DNA from: Thalassospira lohafexi
Lineage (GTDB): Bacteria; Pseudomonadota; Alphaproteobacteria; Rhodospirillales; Thalassospiraceae
DNA length: 64,000 bases
Direction of reading: 5' to 3'
Assembly (NCBI RefSeq): GCF_002844275.1
Contig: NZ_NXGX01000001.1
Location: forward strand, 764,273-828,272
In this document: positions 52,459-59,868 of the stretch, one piece after another
Numbering within the stretch: position 1 is the stretch's first letter
How the letters are laid out: each line of letters starts with the position of its first letter
Program-made: the position numbers and the translations under genes
Notes under the pieces: model-generated
What the model was told of the DNA's origin: nothing
The model's input: only the letters and a program-made list of their open reading frames with translations
Database searches by the model: none

Positions 52459-53271
52459 TTAGCTATCGTCGTTTGGCATGAAAAAGGTCGGGAAATCGGA
52501 GTTTGCTTCGGGGATGTGAAGATCAACTCCGGCCTTTGAGATCATCTGTGAGATGTGATCAGGCGGCAGGCGGTCGGTAAAGAATGCGGTAACCTGTGTG
52601 ATCGAGCCACCGCGAACAACCGCGTTGCGTCCAAACTTGGTGTGATCCGCAACCAGATAGTTTTTGCGCGAATTTTTCAGGATGGCGGACCGGGCACGGA
52701 CTTCCTGTTCGTCGAAATCAAGCAGACTGCCGTCGCTTTCAATTCCGCCAACCCCAAAGATACCGTAATCAACTTTGTAGCTGTTAAAGAACTCTTCGAC
52801 TTCGGGGCCAAGCACGTCCCGGTCGCGGTTGCGCAAGCGTCCACCGATCAAGGTAACATCAAAACTGTCGTTAGTTGCCGCAACATAGGCAACATTCAGA
52901 TTGTTGGTAAATATCCGTAAATTGCGATGTTGCAAAAGCGCGCTTGCCACCAGTTCCGGTGTGGTGCCAATGGAAAAGAACAGCGATGCCTCATCAGGAA
53001 TCGCACGTGCAACCAGTGCCGCAATTTTACGTTTTTCGTTAACGTTGAGAACCTTGCGCGCCCGATAAGCGATGTTTTCATGTTCAAGGGCGGGTTCAAC
53101 GCCGCCATGGCGGCGGCGCAAGAGGCCTTCTTCACACAGGGCGTTTACATCCCGTCGGATCGTTTGTGGTGTGACGTCAAAGCGTTCTGCCAATTGTTCG
53201 ATGGTGCGAAAACCATCGGCGCGAACAAGTTCAACAATGCCAGCTTGGCGTTCGGTTGGACGTTTTTGCAT
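52459..53271 (-). CDS. DeoR/GlpR family transcriptional regulator
   Basis: A 270-residue repressor. The N-terminal DeoR winged helix-turn-helix spans about residues 5-57 (RQAGIVELVRADGFRTIEQLAERFDVTPQTIRRDVNAL), followed by RRRHGGV and a DeoR C-terminal sensor (about 75-235) with SLFFSIGTTPELVASAL and LIGGRLRNRDRDVLGP. Such sensors bind sugar phosphates or glycerol phosphate; the GlpR-like pattern is close but the ligand is not certain. No sugar-catabolic operon lies nearby, so it may act elsewhere. The start ATG at 53271 has only a weak ribosome site. Confidence 0.9.
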   Translation of the reverse strand: MQKRPTERQAGIVELVRADGFRTIEQLAERFDVTPQTIRRDVNALCEEGLLRRRHGGVEPALEHENIAYRARKVLNVNEKRKIAALVARAIPDEASLFFSIGTTPELVASALLQHRNLRIFTNNLNVAYVAATNDSFDVTLIGGRLRNRDRDVLGPEVEEFFNSYKVDYGIFGVGGIESDGSLLDFDEQEVRARSAILKNSRKNYLVADHTKFGRNAVVRGGSITQVTAFFTDRLPPDHISQMISKAGVDLHIPEANSDFPTFFMPNDDS

Positions 53272-53402
53272 GGAAACGTTTCTTCGGTGTTGTTCGTCTG
53301 AAAAGCTGGCGCATGGTATGCCGTGCGTATGTCGGTTCCGTTACAGTTTAACGGCGTTCATATGAAACAAATCATACGCGTTTTTTGTGGGGCGGCTCAA
53401 AG

Positions 53403-53430
53403 AAAAAAGGCCGCCTGTAAAAGGCGGCCT
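53403..53430 (-). terminator. terminator of trcR
   Basis: Minus-strand stem AAGGCCGCCT / AGGCGGCCTT with a short loop and a T-rich tail, ~12 bases after the trcR stop codon. It insulates trcR from the DeoR-type gene downstream. Confidence 0.88.
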
Positions 53431-53441
53431 TTTGAAAGAAA

Positions 53442-54122
53442 TCAGGAACGGAAGAGGTTTTCCGCGGCTTCCATGTAATCGGAAGTCTTGAGGTCTTCTT
53501 TCTTGTCGCTTTTTTTCTTGCCCGGGAAATCTGGTTCCGGATTGATCTGCAATTCTTCTGGCAGCGGATCGGGCTCGACGTTGGTGACAATCTTTTCGGG
53601 ATTTTTGGAACGCGCGATCACGACCTGTTTTTCAAGGTCAAGTTCGGTGCAAAGGCCCATTGTTACCGGGTTACGCGGTGCAAGGTTTGCTGAGTTCCAG
53701 TGGCTCTTGTCACGGATTTTGCCGATCGTATCCTTGGTGGTACCGATCAGTTTGCAAACCTGTGCGTCCGACAGTTCCGGGTGATGCTTAAGCAGCCAAG
53801 CAATCGCATTCGGGCGATCCTGGCGCTTGGAAACCGGGGTGTAACGGGCACCTTTGGACTGCGCGCGCGGGCGCGGCAAATCGCTTTTGGCCATTTTCAA
53901 AAGAGCACGCGGATCTTGTTCGCAACGCGTGATTTCTTCCTGGGTCAATTGGCTGTTGGCGACCGGGTCACGGCCAACAATGCCCTGACTGACGTCACCG
54001 TCGGCAATGGCCTGAATTTCCAGCTCGTGCAGTTCGGTAAAGGCAGCAATCTGCCGGAACGACAAGCCGGTATTGTCGATAAGCCATACAGCGGTTGCTT
54101 TGGGCATGAGGGGCTGTGCCAT
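53442..54122 (-). CDS. trcR: cell cycle transcriptional regulator TrcR (DUF1013)
   Basis: A 226-residue DUF1013 protein, conserved in alphaproteobacteria and annotated as the cell-cycle regulator TrcR. The N-terminal MAQPLMPKATAVWLIDNTGLSFRQIAAFTELHELEIQAIADG forms an HTH-like unit; a second occurs at HPELSDAQVCKLIGTTKDTIGKIRDKSHW (about residues 115-145). The C-terminal ~60 residues are charged and likely flexible. The frame is open a further 71 codons upstream, but GGAGGAATT directly before the ATG at 54122 and the conserved N-terminus decide the start. Confidence 0.92.
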   Translation of the reverse strand: MAQPLMPKATAVWLIDNTGLSFRQIAAFTELHELEIQAIADGDVSQGIVGRDPVANSQLTQEEITRCEQDPRALLKMAKSDLPRPRAQSKGARYTPVSKRQDRPNAIAWLLKHHPELSDAQVCKLIGTTKDTIGKIRDKSHWNSANLAPRNPVTMGLCTELDLEKQVVIARSKNPEKIVTNVEPDPLPEELQINPEPDFPGKKKSDKKEDLKTSDYMEAAENLFRS

Positions 54123-54437
54123 AATTCCTCCTAGTTTCCTTTTATCTCTCTGGAGACCGGCGATGGGTCTAAGCCCAAATACGCAGGAATGTATGCCCCA
54201 GAATATAATCTCTTTTGGTGATCCGGCAATGCTGCGAAGGCAACCACGAGTGTTGCCGCGCATCAACGGACCCGCCACAGCGTTCTTTTCGATCAATGTG
54301 CGGTTAAATGCAACAATCTGTTGCGGGTTTGCCAAAAGAATATTTCTTCCGCGTGCCGCAATCTATGGACTGTCACCCAAGATCGGTCAGACTTTACGTG
54401 CCAACCGTTATCCGTAAGCGATTGAAAGTGCCTCAAT
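54123..54437. other. leader of trcR
   Basis: A 315-base gap between trcR and the upstream quinone oxidoreductase gene, both minus strand. An open frame runs through 213 bases of it in register with trcR but shows no conserved start or family sequence, so it is taken as untranslated leader and promoter. No strong promoter was identified by eye. Confidence 0.45.
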
Positions 54438-55457
54438 CTACACCTCAAGTATCACTTTTCCGACATGGGCGCCACCCTTCAAAATCGCGTGGGCGTCATC
54501 GGCATCACAAAGCGGCAATGTTTTATAAATCACCGGTGCGATTTTGCCCGCCTCAATCAATGGCCATACCTTTTCACGCAGGCTTTGTGCAATCGCACCT
54601 TTGTTTGCCACCGGCTGTGCGCGCAGTGTTGATCCCATCAGGGTCAGGCGTTTAAGCAATAGCGGGGTGAAATTGGTTTCTGCCTTTGGACCATTCAGGA
54701 AGGCAATAATCAGAATACGGGCTTCGACGGCGGCGGCCTTGAAGTTGCGACTGACATAATCGCCCGCAACCATATCAAGGATGACGTTTGCGCCTTTGCC
54801 AGCGGTGGCGGTTTTGACTTCTTCGACAAAGTCGTGAGTCTTGTAGTTGATGGCGATATCGGCGCCAAGTTCCCGGCAGACCTGACATTTCTCGTCAGTT
54901 CCGGCGGTTGTTATGACTTTGACGCCAAATGCCTTGGCCAACTGAATGGCGGTTGTGCCAATGCCCGACGTCCCGCCGTGCACAAGCAATGTTTCGCCCG
55001 CGCTCAAACCGGCCTTGTCAAACAGGTTGTGCCAGACGGTAAAGAACGTCTCGGGAAGGCCAGCCGCCTCAACCATGCTAAGCCCGTTTGGCACCGGAAG
55101 GCACTGTGCGGCGGGTACCGCAGCATATTGGGCATAACCACCCCCGGTCACCAAGGCGCAGACTGTGTCGCCAATCTGCCAGTCAGTCACATCTGCACCG
55201 GTGGCAACGATTTCACCGGCCAGTTCCAACCCGACAATTGAGGATGCACCGGCTGGTGGTGGGTACATGCCCGCAACCTGCATCAGATCAGGGCGGTTGA
55301 CCCCGCTTGCACGAACACGCACCAGAACGTCTTCTGGTCCAAATTCGGGCAGGGCCGTTTCCCCCAATGCCAAATAAGGCTTTTCACGGTCGTTGCGTAT
55401 TTCGATGGCCTGCATGTGTTTGGGCAAGTCGGGCTTTTGCAAATCGGACTGTGACAT
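54438..55457 (-). CDS. NAD(P)H quinone oxidoreductase, PIG3 family
   Basis: A 339-residue zinc-free medium-chain reductase of the quinone oxidoreductase/PIG3 group. It shows the VRVRASGVNRPDLMQVAGMYPPP opening, GLELAGEIVATG, the cofactor-binding VHGGTSGIGTTAIQLAKAFG (about residues 155-174) and the C-terminal LMGSTLRAQP block characteristic of PIG3. The structural and catalytic zinc ligands of alcohol dehydrogenases are absent. The ATG at 55457 has GGAGGTCGTT upstream. It is divergent from the DUF1192 gene with a 134-base gap. Confidence 0.93.
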   Translation of the reverse strand: MSQSDLQKPDLPKHMQAIEIRNDREKPYLALGETALPEFGPEDVLVRVRASGVNRPDLMQVAGMYPPPAGASSIVGLELAGEIVATGADVTDWQIGDTVCALVTGGGYAQYAAVPAAQCLPVPNGLSMVEAAGLPETFFTVWHNLFDKAGLSAGETLLVHGGTSGIGTTAIQLAKAFGVKVITTAGTDEKCQVCRELGADIAINYKTHDFVEEVKTATAGKGANVILDMVAGDYVSRNFKAAAVEARILIIAFLNGPKAETNFTPLLLKRLTLMGSTLRAQPVANKGAIAQSLREKVWPLIEAGKIAPVIYKTLPLCDADDAHAILKGGAHVGKVILEV

Positions 55458-55591
55458 AACGACCTCCGTGGCGAATGGAAACATTTGTGCCTATCTCATA
55501 ACGGTAAAAGACGGCTGGGAAAACCAACAAACCCTTAAATCAACGAACGGGTACAGGTATGATGTTCGCAGCAATTTAATGGAGGATGGTC

Positions 55592-55780
55592 GTGAACGAG
55601 GATGATCTGGTAACCGCGAAAGCGAAAGAATTTGGTTTGCCACGCAATCTTGAAGGCATGTCTGTAGACAGTTTGCATGCGTATCGCACCGCATTGGAAC
55701 AAGAGATTGCCAATGTCGAGTATGCGCTTTCACATCGTGAAGGTGCGTTGGCTGGTGCACAGGCGCTGTTTAAGTCCTGA
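55592..55780 (+). CDS. DUF1192 family small protein
   Basis: A 62-residue protein of the DUF1192 family: LVTAKAKEFGLPRNLEGMSVDSLHAYRTALEQEIANVEYAL and a short tail. The family is confined mainly to alphaproteobacteria and has no known function; helical wheel-like spacing suggests a coiled coil. The GTG at 55592 lies six bases after GGAGG, better than the ATG at 55586 that overlaps it. It is regularly found with DUF1465 and rpmE in this group, as here. Confidence 0.83.
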   Translation: MNEDDLVTAKAKEFGLPRNLEGMSVDSLHAYRTALEQEIANVEYALSHREGALAGAQALFKS

Positions 55781-55923
55781 TGGCAATATCGAGCTGTCTA
55801 GCAAAGCAGACAAGGTCCTCGTTCCAAGCAATCATTTGGCCGTGGTTTTGCCCGGTGCATGTTGTGCGTATCAGATGTCGCCGTTTATTAGACGTAAGGA
55901 TAAATTTTTAAACCTTGGGTTAA

Positions 55924-55951
55924 TTGAAATTTAAACTTGCGGTCTTATATA
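55924..55951 (+). promoter_or_regulatory. promoter of the first small RNA candidate
   Basis: TTGAAA (55924-55929) and TATATA (55946-55951) with a 16-base spacer form a sigma-70-like pair; shifting the -10 to TATATG (55948) gives 18 bases. It points to a transcript starting near 55958 with no protein gene downstream before the terminator. Confidence 0.6.
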
Positions 55952-55957
55952 TGGATT

Positions 55958-56046
55958 ACGGGTCACTTGTTGACCCCTTGTCGAACGTGATGTTTCGATG
56001 CCTCCCTGTTAAACTGGACCGCCCTTCATTAGGGCGGTTCTTTTTG
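55958..56046 (+). ncRNA. candidate small RNA 1 with exposed CCTCCC motif
   Basis: About 89 nucleotides from a sigma-70-like start to a strong terminator. It folds as hairpin GGGTCA-CTTGT-TGACCC (55960-55976), hairpin TCGAA...TTCGA (55981-55998), an unpaired CCTCCC (56001-56006) complementary to Shine-Dalgarno sequences, and the terminator ACCGCCC...GGGCGGT with TTCTTTTT. This is the layout of alphaproteobacterial trans-acting regulators that block ribosome sites, such as the AbcR group, although no family assignment is claimed. Confidence 0.6.
56017..56046 (+). terminator. terminator of small RNA candidate 1
   Basis: ACCGCCCT paired with AGGGCGGT, TCATT loop, then TCTTTTT. It is about 240 bases after the DUF1192 stop, too far to be a usual terminator for that gene. 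Confidence 0.88.
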
Positions 56047-56155
56047 TTTAGTTGATTAGAGAATTGCTTGTGTAAGCGGGCTTGTCCCATGTGAGAAAGA
56101 TCGCGCAGGGACATACGGGTTAATACGTATTGTCACAATTGTGCAATTAATAGCC

Positions 56156-56184
56156 TTGACCGCTTATGAACCGCTGGCTAATGT
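56156..56184 (+). promoter_or_regulatory. consensus promoter of the second small RNA candidate
   Basis: TTGACC (56156-56161), a 17-base spacer and TAATGT (56179-56184), close to the sigma-70 consensus. The perfect palindrome CACAATTGTG at 56134-56143 lies just upstream and could be an operator. The expected start is near 56191. Confidence 0.65.
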
Positions 56185-56190
56185 TCGCGC

Positions 56191-56270
56191 ACAAGAAGAA
56201 CAAAACTTAAAAAAAGTCCGGCAAGTTTAGCAGGTTGAGGTGAGGCCGCCCTAGAAAGGGCGGTCTTTCT
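56191..56270 (+). ncRNA. candidate small RNA 2 in tandem
   Basis: About 80 nucleotides from the consensus promoter to a second terminator (GCCGCCCT...AGGGCGGT then CTTTCT, 56245-56270). Its 5' part is A-rich and unstructured (ACAAGAAGAACAAAACTT), which would suit Hfq binding or target pairing. The terminator stem resembles that of candidate 1, suggesting duplication. It could alternatively be the leader of the DUF1465 gene that starts 60 bases later, with the terminator acting as an attenuator. Confidence 0.5.
56243..56270 (+). terminator. terminator of small RNA candidate 2
   Basis: GCCGCCCT paired with AGGGCGGT around a three-base loop, followed by CTTTCT. The T tract is interrupted, so some readthrough into the DUF1465 gene is likely. 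Confidence 0.75.
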
Positions 56271-56329
56271 ATTTGGTGCTCAATAGAACGATCCTTGAAG
56301 CCTGCCTGTGTCTTTCCAATATACTTTTA

Positions 56330-56779
56330 ATGGACCAAGAGCACCCAGCGGCGTCAGGTCAGGCGTCCTACAAAAGCAATTTCGCAGTCGTTCATTTTTC
56401 GCGAACCTATGATGAGGCCTTCACCTTGCTTGTGGAGGCACGAAATTATCTTTCTGCACATAGAAAAAATCGCGGAAAACCGGGGCGATCTGTTGACGCC
56501 ATGACGCAATGCTTGGAAGAAATGCGCATGACAACGCGTTTGATCCGTGCGATGGGGTGGCTTTTGACAGTGCGGGCGGTTGAGGCCGGTGAAATAGACT
56601 GGGACGAAGCCGTTGATACCGACAACCTCATGACTGATCTTCGGGTCTGCATTGATGATCAACGCGCACAATGTGCATTCCTGTCCCCAGAGTTGCTTGA
56701 TCTTATGGAACGCGCCCACGGGCTTTATATGCGTGCTGCGCGGATGGAGCTTCAGGTGGCTGCGCGCTGCAATGCCTGA
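56330..56779 (+). CDS. DUF1465 family protein
   Basis: A 149-residue protein of DUF1465, an alphaproteobacterial family of unknown function. Landmarks are HFSRTYDEAFTLLVEARNYL, MRMTTRLIRAMGWLLTVRAVEAGEI (about residues 62-87) and ELLDLMERAHGLYMRAARME. It is predicted to be all-helical and soluble. The frame is open to 56273, but the family sequence begins after the ATG at 56330, which has a poor ribosome site. DUF1192 and rpmE flank it, as in relatives; the two small-RNA candidates and the cyclase gene interrupt that block. Confidence 0.85.
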   Translation: MDQEHPAASGQASYKSNFAVVHFSRTYDEAFTLLVEARNYLSAHRKNRGKPGRSVDAMTQCLEEMRMTTRLIRAMGWLLTVRAVEAGEIDWDEAVDTDNLMTDLRVCIDDQRAQCAFLSPELLDLMERAHGLYMRAARMELQVAARCNA

Positions 56780-56911
56780 TCCTGGTTTCTCCCCCAACAA
56801 ACACCCCTGAGACGGGGCTTCCTCCCATACACGCTTAAACAGCCAGTGCATGAGCATGGAGGGCGGCTAGAAATATGTCTGCTCGGGAAGGGGGCTTGGG
56901 AGGTGAGCTGC

Positions 56912-58726
56912 TTAGACGCGTGAGGTCGCGGAAAACACTTCTATTGGCTCGGCAAAGCCCTTCATCGTACGTGTGCCCTGAGAGGTAAAGTTGGCGCGAC
57001 TGCCGGCATAGGTGTTCTTGGTGTTCTGGGACACCAGAATTTCGTCCCCGCCAGCTTGGGCGCAAACGCGTGCGGCAAGCTGAACGACAGTCCCAAACAG
57101 ATCATTTTCTTCGGCAATGGCCTCGCCGCTATTGATCCCGATCCGGATCTGGAATTTCAGGTCCTGACTGGCGTTATGTGACGCCATGTTTTTCTGGATT
57201 TCAATTGCGGCCTCAACGGAGCTTGCCGAAGACGGGAAGACAGCCATGATGCCGTCACCCATATGTTTGACTTCCTTGCCATAGTTATTGATCAAGGCCG
57301 TCCGTACGATCTGGTTGTGGATATGGACCATTTGCTGCGCGCCATGATCACCCAGTTCCTGTGTTTTCTGGGTCGAATTGACGATATCGGTGAACATCAG
57401 TGCATGCAGTTTTTTTCCAGCAGTACCTTGCGGTCCGGCGGCGGGCTTTTCGCTCCAGCTTTCCAGTGCCTTTGAGACGGATACATTTATGCTGGTTTCA
57501 TCTTCGATATAGGAGGCCATGGATTGGCGTCCTGCGCCGTACATGTCCTTATATTTCGGCTCAAGGATGTAGTTGTCTACATTCTTGCAAAACGTGTCTG
57601 CCATGCCTTTGTTGGCACCAAGGGCCGTGATGCAATCACGTAGAACCGCGCGGCCATCTTTTTGTTGAAGAGCATTTTTCTCACTGCATGCATCACACGC
57701 CCCGGCGACATAAAGGTTCACACCGAATTTGTGATAGGCATCCAGATTGGGGACATTTTTGCGAATTGCGCGCATTGAGCCGGAAATAAATGCCTTCATT
57801 TTGTCGCGGGTCTTACGCATATCGGGCGTTTCGACAAGCGGTGCATCAGGGATATCGTCGCTTTGTGCATTTTCGTTGCTGTCGACGTTATCCTCGGCTG
57901 ATACCGGATCGGTGTTTTCGCTATCCTGCGGGACATCGTTTTCGCTGATTTCAGCAGCAAGCTCGGCAGCCGACTTCTTCGATCCAGACATTTCCGAGGA
58001 GTTATACCCCCCAAACGATCCATGGCCGGTCGATTGAGCCGCTTTTACGCTGCGCTGGTTCGGTTGTGATGTTCGTGCTGATGACGGGTTTCTGCCGTTA
58101 CCTTTGTATTTTTTGGTAACCGACATCAGCATCGGTACGACGCTGGCAAGGAAGCCGACGGTAAAGGAGACGAAGTTGGCCTTGTCGTAGAAACCCTGAC
58201 TAATGGTAACACCCATACTGGGCAGATATTCAAGCCCCTTTGCCGCGGCAAGCATTGCAGCGAGCCCAATCGCGATAGAGACACAAAAGGCGATCGCCAT
58301 CTTCAGGATAAGACCGATCAGCCCATGTTCACCGGATTCAGTACTGTTGTGTCTTACGACGGGTTTCTTGGCCGGTGCAGGTTTTTGTGCTTTTGGGGCG
58401 CAATTTGCCACAGGCTGCTCAAACGCTGCCGGTTTGGCAGCAGGTTTTGGCGCAGGGGCCTTGGCTTGCTTGTCAGGGGACGCTTTGCCGCCTTTATCGC
58501 GGGTTTCGTAAATGACGTAGTCGTCGGAGCTGTTGGTGCCGTGATTGTAAACTTCGCGAATCACCTTTACCGCAGATACATGTGCGGCGCGTTCGATCTG
58601 CTTTGCTTCTTCCTCGGCCTGCTTTTTTTGCGCACCACTAAAGTGGGCGTGGATTTGCCAACGCCCTGAACGGTCTTTTACATAGACCTCATAACTTACC
58701 TGGTTACGCGCAGCCACTTGGTTCAT
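56912..58726 (-). CDS. membrane class III adenylate/guanylate cyclase
   Basis: A 604-residue protein. An N-terminal ~55-residue alpha/beta domain (VSYEVYVKDRSGRWQIHAHF) is followed by an Ala/Lys/Pro-rich linker, two membrane segments (about 136-162 and 183-203), an acidic disordered stretch (about 250-300), a cysteine-containing helical region (GACDACSEK) and the C-terminal catalytic domain (about 440-600). The two metal-binding aspartates are D447 (MFTDIVNST) and D491 (KHMGDGIMA). The transition-state pair shows Gln for the usual Asn (VVQLAARVCAQAGG), with Arg kept. It probably makes cAMP, but the substrate is unproven. Confidence 0.88.
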   Translation of the reverse strand: MNQVAARNQVSYEVYVKDRSGRWQIHAHFSGAQKKQAEEEAKQIERAAHVSAVKVIREVYNHGTNSSDDYVIYETRDKGGKASPDKQAKAPAPKPAAKPAAFEQPVANCAPKAQKPAPAKKPVVRHNSTESGEHGLIGLILKMAIAFCVSIAIGLAAMLAAAKGLEYLPSMGVTISQGFYDKANFVSFTVGFLASVVPMLMSVTKKYKGNGRNPSSARTSQPNQRSVKAAQSTGHGSFGGYNSSEMSGSKKSAAELAAEISENDVPQDSENTDPVSAEDNVDSNENAQSDDIPDAPLVETPDMRKTRDKMKAFISGSMRAIRKNVPNLDAYHKFGVNLYVAGACDACSEKNALQQKDGRAVLRDCITALGANKGMADTFCKNVDNYILEPKYKDMYGAGRQSMASYIEDETSINVSVSKALESWSEKPAAGPQGTAGKKLHALMFTDIVNSTQKTQELGDHGAQQMVHIHNQIVRTALINNYGKEVKHMGDGIMAVFPSSASSVEAAIEIQKNMASHNASQDLKFQIRIGINSGEAIAEENDLFGTVVQLAARVCAQAGGDEILVSQNTKNTYAGSRANFTSQGTRTMKGFAEPIEVFSATSRV

Positions 58727-58913
58727 TTACAAGCCTGGTAACTCTTACAAACCGAAACAGACAGCAAATTTGATGCTGTCGCAGTACGGCGAATTATGAA
58801 TTATGGCAAAAAAATGCCCGATTCACCATCAGATATGACGGTGCAGTCGATTATTTGACGGTTTTCAACAGGTTTTCTGTCGGATGGAGCCGCCGATTTG
58901 GTCCTCTGGCAAA

Positions 58914-58951
58914 GAAAAACGCCCGCGGCATCAAGAAGATGCGGCGGGCGC
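58914..58951 (-). terminator. terminator of rpmE
   Basis: Minus-strand stem CGCCCGCCGCATC / GATGCCGCGGGCG with a 5-base loop followed by TTTTTCTTT. It begins ~35 bases after the rpmE stop. A second small hairpin (AGAACAC...GTGTTCT) lies between. Confidence 0.88.
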
Positions 58952-58984
58952 TGATCCGTAAGAACACAAAGAAGTGTTCTTTGC

Positions 58985-59209
58985 TTAATTACCGATGTTG
59001 AAACCAGCGAAGCGCTTTTTGAATTTCGCAAGCTGCCCGCCGCTATCGAGAAGACGGTGAACACCAGTCCAAGCCGGGTGGCTTTTTGGATCGATGTCGA
59101 GCTTCATCAGGTCGCCAGGTTTACCCCAGGTCGACTGTGTGGTGAAGCTGCTGCCGTCAGTCATCTGAACGGTGATCTCATGGTAATCGGGATGGATATC
59201 TTTTTTCAT
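58985..59209 (-). CDS. rpmE: 50S ribosomal protein L31
   Basis: A 74-residue L31 ([22 protein letters not shown]..., [26 protein letters not shown]). The CxxC zinc motif of the C+ type is absent, so this is the zinc-independent form common in alphaproteobacteria. The ATG at 59209 has GGAGTGATTAGGCG upstream. It is convergent with nothing nearby and divergent from cyaY. Confidence 0.95.
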   Translation of the reverse strand: MKKDIHPDYHEITVQMTDGSSFTTQSTWGKPGDLMKLDIDPKSHPAWTGVHRLLDSGGQLAKFKKRFAGFNIGN

Positions 59210-59239
59210 CGCCTAATCACTCCGGAATTTGAAGCGCGG

Positions 59240-59268
59240 TGTATAGTGTAAAAAATCGGCTCGCGCAA
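59240..59268 (-). promoter_or_regulatory. promoter of rpmE
   Basis: On the minus strand TTGCGC (59268-59263), a 17-base spacer and TATACA (59245-59240) form a good sigma-70 pair, placing transcription start about 25 bases before the rpmE ATG. Confidence 0.6.
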
Positions 59269-59489
59269 CCCCTGTAACCGGTAATTATCCGATTAACGTA
59301 AATAGATAGGGAGTGCAGTAGCGATCTCGCGGTCGTTTAGCAGTCCGCAGCCCACGTTTCAAGCTTTTCTCGCAGGCACGTTCTTATGCATACTTGCACA
59401 GCACTCTTTATATAGTATGGTGCGCCAACAAACGATTATCGCCTATGCGGGGGCTTGGTTTCCCGCGATGACAGACGGAGAACAGGACT

Positions 59490-59822
59490 GTGGCCCTTGA
59501 GGAAACGCGCTTTCATCAGATTGCAGACGACACCATTGAAAATCTCTCGGATACCATTGATGACGCGCTGGGGGACTCCATTGACGTCGATTTGCAGTCA
59601 GGAATTCTGACCATCGAACTCGATTCGGGTGAGCAATTCATCGTCAATAAGCACGGTCCCAACCGTCAGGTCTGGCTTTCGTCACCTGTGAGTGGTGCCA
59701 GCCATTATGACTTTGACGACGATAATGAGACATGGACCTCGACCCGTGGATCCACGACCTTAAACGATCAATTATCTGCCGATCTGGCTGTAAAGACCGG
59801 GCATAAACTTGATCTTGGCTGA
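59490..59822 (+). CDS. cyaY: iron donor protein CyaY (frataxin homologue)
   Basis: A 110-residue bacterial frataxin that binds iron and modulates iron-sulfur cluster assembly. The acidic first helix (ETRFHQIADDTIENLSDTIDDAL) and the DVDLQSGILTIEL, FIVNKHGPNRQVWLSSPVSG and HYDF segments match the family. Start is a GTG at 59490 with GGAGAACAGGA upstream. The promoter region carries a TATATAG stretch near 59410-59416. The ABC exporter gene follows 46 bases later, perhaps cotranscribed. Confidence 0.93.
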   Translation: MALEETRFHQIADDTIENLSDTIDDALGDSIDVDLQSGILTIELDSGEQFIVNKHGPNRQVWLSSPVSGASHYDFDDDNETWTSTRGSTTLNDQLSADLAVKTGHKLDLG

Positions 59823-59868
59823 TCTGTGATCGGCTTTCGTGTTTCCTTTGAGTACGGGATAGGGTGCC

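Noticed and set aside
54123..54335. 71-codon N-terminal extension of trcR
   Set aside because: The conserved DUF1013 start and a GGAGG ribosome site fall exactly at 54122; the extension looks like untranslated leader.
58985..59209. L31 lacking the CxxC zinc motif as a sign of a paralogue or decay
   Set aside because: Zinc-free L31 is a normal form in alphaproteobacteria, and the gene has its own good promoter and terminator.
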